Of a stretch of DNA of 64,000 nucleotides, positions 62,304-64,000 are shown piece after piece. The position numbers were made by a program, and so were the translations under genes. Under the pieces are notes generated by a model. That model was not told the origin of the DNA. It saw only the letters and a program-made list of their open reading frames with translations, and made no database searches. The number at the start of each line of letters is the position of its first letter. Position 1 is the stretch's first letter. Location: positions 62,001-126,000 of the forward strand of contig NZ_CP100454.1 of the NCBI RefSeq assembly GCF_024228315.1, given 5' to 3'. The stretch is from Halomarina pelagica (GTDB lineage Archaea > Halobacteriota > Halobacteria > Halobacteriales > Haloarculaceae).

Positions 62304-63340
62304 TCTCGTTTCCTCCCTTCCATCAGTTCGCTCGCTTTCCGTCGAATCCGTCCAGTGATTCCCGCCACTCCGCCCGGTTCGAACACGATGATGAGAAACA
62401 GGATCAGTCCCATTACGAAGTGCCAGTACTCGGTGAACTGCTGGGCCTCCGAACGGATGAGGATGAACGCTCCCGCGCCCGCGATCGGCCCGAAGAACGA
62501 CCCGATGCCGCCGAGGACAGCCATGAATGCCAGCTCGCCGGACTGGGACCAGTGGAGTACCGACCCCGGCGTGATGTGTCCATTGAGGAAGGCGTACATC
62601 GCACCGCCGACCCCGGTAAAGATACCCGAGACGATCGTCGCGTACCAACGGTACCGCACGACCGGAATCCCGATGGCACGGGCTCGGTCGGGACTGTCCC
62701 GAATCGTCTTGAGCGTCAGCCCGAACGGGGAGTTCATGAACACCCACATCAGCGCTATCGAGGCCAGAAACGACAGCAGGACGACGTAGTAGAGGACGCC
62801 CTGGAGGTAGCCGCTGTACCCCCAGACCGCGACGTAGTCGATACCGGCGACGGTCGGCGATGCGATCGGAACCCCGTCCGTCCCGCCGGTGTAGGTGTAC
62901 AGTTTCACCGTAACGACGTACAGGAGGAAGCTCAGCGCGAGCATCAGCAGCGCGTAGTACACCTCGGTGTGCCTGACCGAGATGTACCCGATGACGACCG
63001 CCAACACGGCCGCCGCGAGGATTCCGATCGGGAGCAACACGAACAGTTCGCGAATCTCCGTGTACCGGAGAACCAGACCGATCGCGTACGCCGACCCGCC
63101 GAAGAATGCAGCGTGACCGAACGACAGCAGTCCGGTGTAGCCGAGGAGTACGTTGAACGCGACCGCGGCGATCGCGAACGCGAGTATCTGCGCCGTCAGG
63201 AAGACCTCGAACTGTCCCGTGACAGGGAGGTACGGCAGTACCAAAGCGAGCGCGACGAGGCAGGCGGTCACGAGGCCGAAGGGGGTCGTGAACCCGTCTC
63301 GAACGACGCCCGCGATTCCGGTGTCGGTGTCCTGGCTCAT
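62300..63340 (-). CDS. livM: Branched-chain-amino-acid-type ABC transporter permease LivM
   Basis: The 346-residue permease has eight to ten membrane segments and the LivM landmarks NVLLGYTGLLSFGHAAFFGGSAYAIGL split over residues 64-90, NSPFGLTLKTIRDSPDRARAIGIPVVRYR (coupling helix) and LNGHITPGSVLHWSQSGELAFMAVLGGIGSFFGPIAGA. It overlaps livH upstream and livG downstream by 4 bases each. Confidence 0.94.
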   Translation of the reverse strand: MSQDTDTGIAGVVRDGFTTPFGLVTACLVALALVLPYLPVTGQFEVFLTAQILAFAIAAVAFNVLLGYTGLLSFGHAAFFGGSAYAIGLVLRYTEIRELFVLLPIGILAAAVLAVVIGYISVRHTEVYYALLMLALSFLLYVVTVKLYTYTGGTDGVPIASPTVAGIDYVAVWGYSGYLQGVLYYVVLLSFLASIALMWVFMNSPFGLTLKTIRDSPDRARAIGIPVVRYRWYATIVSGIFTGVGGAMYAFLNGHITPGSVLHWSQSGELAFMAVLGGIGSFFGPIAGAGAFILIRSEAQQFTEYWHFVMGLILFLIIVFEPGGVAGITGRIRRKASELMEGRKRE

Positions 63341-64000
63341 GCTTTGATGTCTCCGTACAGACCGGTCGGTTTGATCAACATCACGGCGGCCATCAGCAGG
63401 AACACGATCGCCAGCGCCAGTTGCGGAACGTAGTAGGTACCGAACGCCCGCATGAAGCCGATGAGCAGGGACGCCGCGATCGCCCCTTTCAGACTACCGA
63501 GTCCACCGATGACCAGCACCGCGAACGCCAGGATGACGAACTGGAGCGAGAGTCCGGTAGTCATGGACGCGTTCGGCAGGTACAGCGCGCCGCCCAGCCC
63601 CGCCAGCGCGACGCCGATGACGTACACCTTGAGGTGGACCGACCGCGTGTCGATGCCGGTGACCCCCACGATCTCGGCGTCTTCGGCCATCGCCAGCGTG
63701 ATCTTGCCCAGGCGCGTCTCCTCGAAGAAGTAATAGAGGGTGACGGCTACCACGGCGGTTACGGCCGTCGCGAAGATCGGCCACAGCGGATAGGTGAAGC
63801 CGAACAGCGTGACGCCGCCGAGGAGGTCAGACGGTGCCGTCGCGCTCACCGGCTGACCGCCCCAGACGAACTTCATCCCGTCTTCCAGCATCAGGATGAC
63901 GCCGAACGTCGCCAGCAGCTGGTAGTCGTCCTCGAGACCGTATATCGGCCTGAACATCGTCCGTTCCATCGTGAGTCCGACGATCGAGACGATCGCCGGA
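63337..64000 (-). CDS. livH: Branched-chain-amino-acid-type ABC transporter permease LivH (partial)
   Basis: The gene runs off the right edge of the window; the frame stays open to 64000 (PAIVSIVGLTMERTMFRPIY). At least 221 residues are visible with several membrane segments, the coupling segment MAEDAEIVGVTGIDTRSVHL and the LivH motif LGGALYLPNASMTTGLSLQF followed by FAVLVIGGLGSLKGAI. It is the upstream gene of livM in this operon. The N-terminus is not in view. Confidence 0.93.
   Translation of the reverse strand, partial: PAIVSIVGLTMERTMFRPIYGLEDDYQLLATFGVILMLEDGMKFVWGGQPVSATAPSDLLGGVTLFGFTYPLWPIFATAVTAVVAVTLYYFFEETRLGKITLAMAEDAEIVGVTGIDTRSVHLKVYVIGVALAGLGGALYLPNASMTTGLSLQFVILAFAVLVIGGLGSLKGAIAASLLIGFMRAFGTYYVPQLALAIVFLLMAAVMLIKPTGLYGDIKA

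Overview
This window looks like chromosomal or megaplasmid DNA of a halophilic archaeon (class Halobacteria). The evidence is high GC, very acidic predicted proteins, AT-rich TATA-like boxes about 27-32 bases before many start codons with no leader or Shine-Dalgarno site, the archaeal CTP-dependent riboflavin kinase, and relics of haloarchaeal ISH3, IS5, IS630 and IS605/TnpB elements. The species cannot be told from the sequence. I see no rRNA, tRNA or CRISPR array.

Left part (1-12.6 kb): a mixed catabolic neighbourhood. It holds a CoA-transferase alpha subunit, a flavin reductase-like protein, a luciferase-like flavin monooxygenase, a VOC protein, an HSL-type esterase, riboflavin kinase (ribK) and DHBP synthase (ribB), a HIT protein, a TatD-like hydrolase, a fumarylacetoacetase-family (FAH) hydrolase and an alpha/beta hydrolase. 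Decayed genes are interleaved: an SDR, a SnoaL-like protein, a CoA-transferase beta subunit and a second FAH copy. Two flavin-supply genes beside flavin enzymes suggest a flavin-demanding degradation pathway of unknown substrate.

From 12.7 to 18.6 kb comes a lower-GC, IS-rich stretch with a DoxX protein, an NCS2 uracil/xanthine-type permease and three broken transposase genes.

Centre (18.6-37.5 kb): a purine-degradation island. It contains a two-subunit xanthine dehydrogenase, a decayed second NCS2 permease, a guanine-deaminase-like amidohydrolase, an AzgA-type purine permease, adenine deaminase, a hydantoinase/allantoinase-family enzyme, a DUF3830 protein, an allantoate/N-carbamoyl amidohydrolase, 5-hydroxyisourate hydrolase, urate oxidase, OHCU decarboxylase, an IclR regulator, XdhC and a MocA-like Mo-cofactor enzyme. 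Together these can be read as adenine/guanine to (hypo)xanthine to urate to allantoin to ureidoglycolate. No gene for an XDH FAD subunit and no ureidoglycolate-processing gene was recognised.

After an ISH3 relic and a non-coding stretch, 40.2-58.1 kb is a hydantoin/ureide island. It has a second hydantoinase, a cupin, an MFS carrier, an Asp/Glu-hydantoin racemase, HyuB and HyuA, an ECF-type ABC transporter (a 66-residue two-TM protein, two ATPases, a putative substrate-binding membrane protein and EcfT), a second M20 amidohydrolase, an MDR oxidoreductase and a second IclR regulator. Inside it, an IS605-type element with tnpB and a divergent small gene has replaced the middle of a luciferase-like gene.

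Right end (58-64 kb): a poorly coding 1.4 kb stretch, an acyl-CoA dehydrogenase, and a branched-chain-amino-acid-type ABC transporter operon (livHMGF, livH running off the window). The most notable candidate new system is the ECF transporter embedded in the hydantoin/allantoin gene set.
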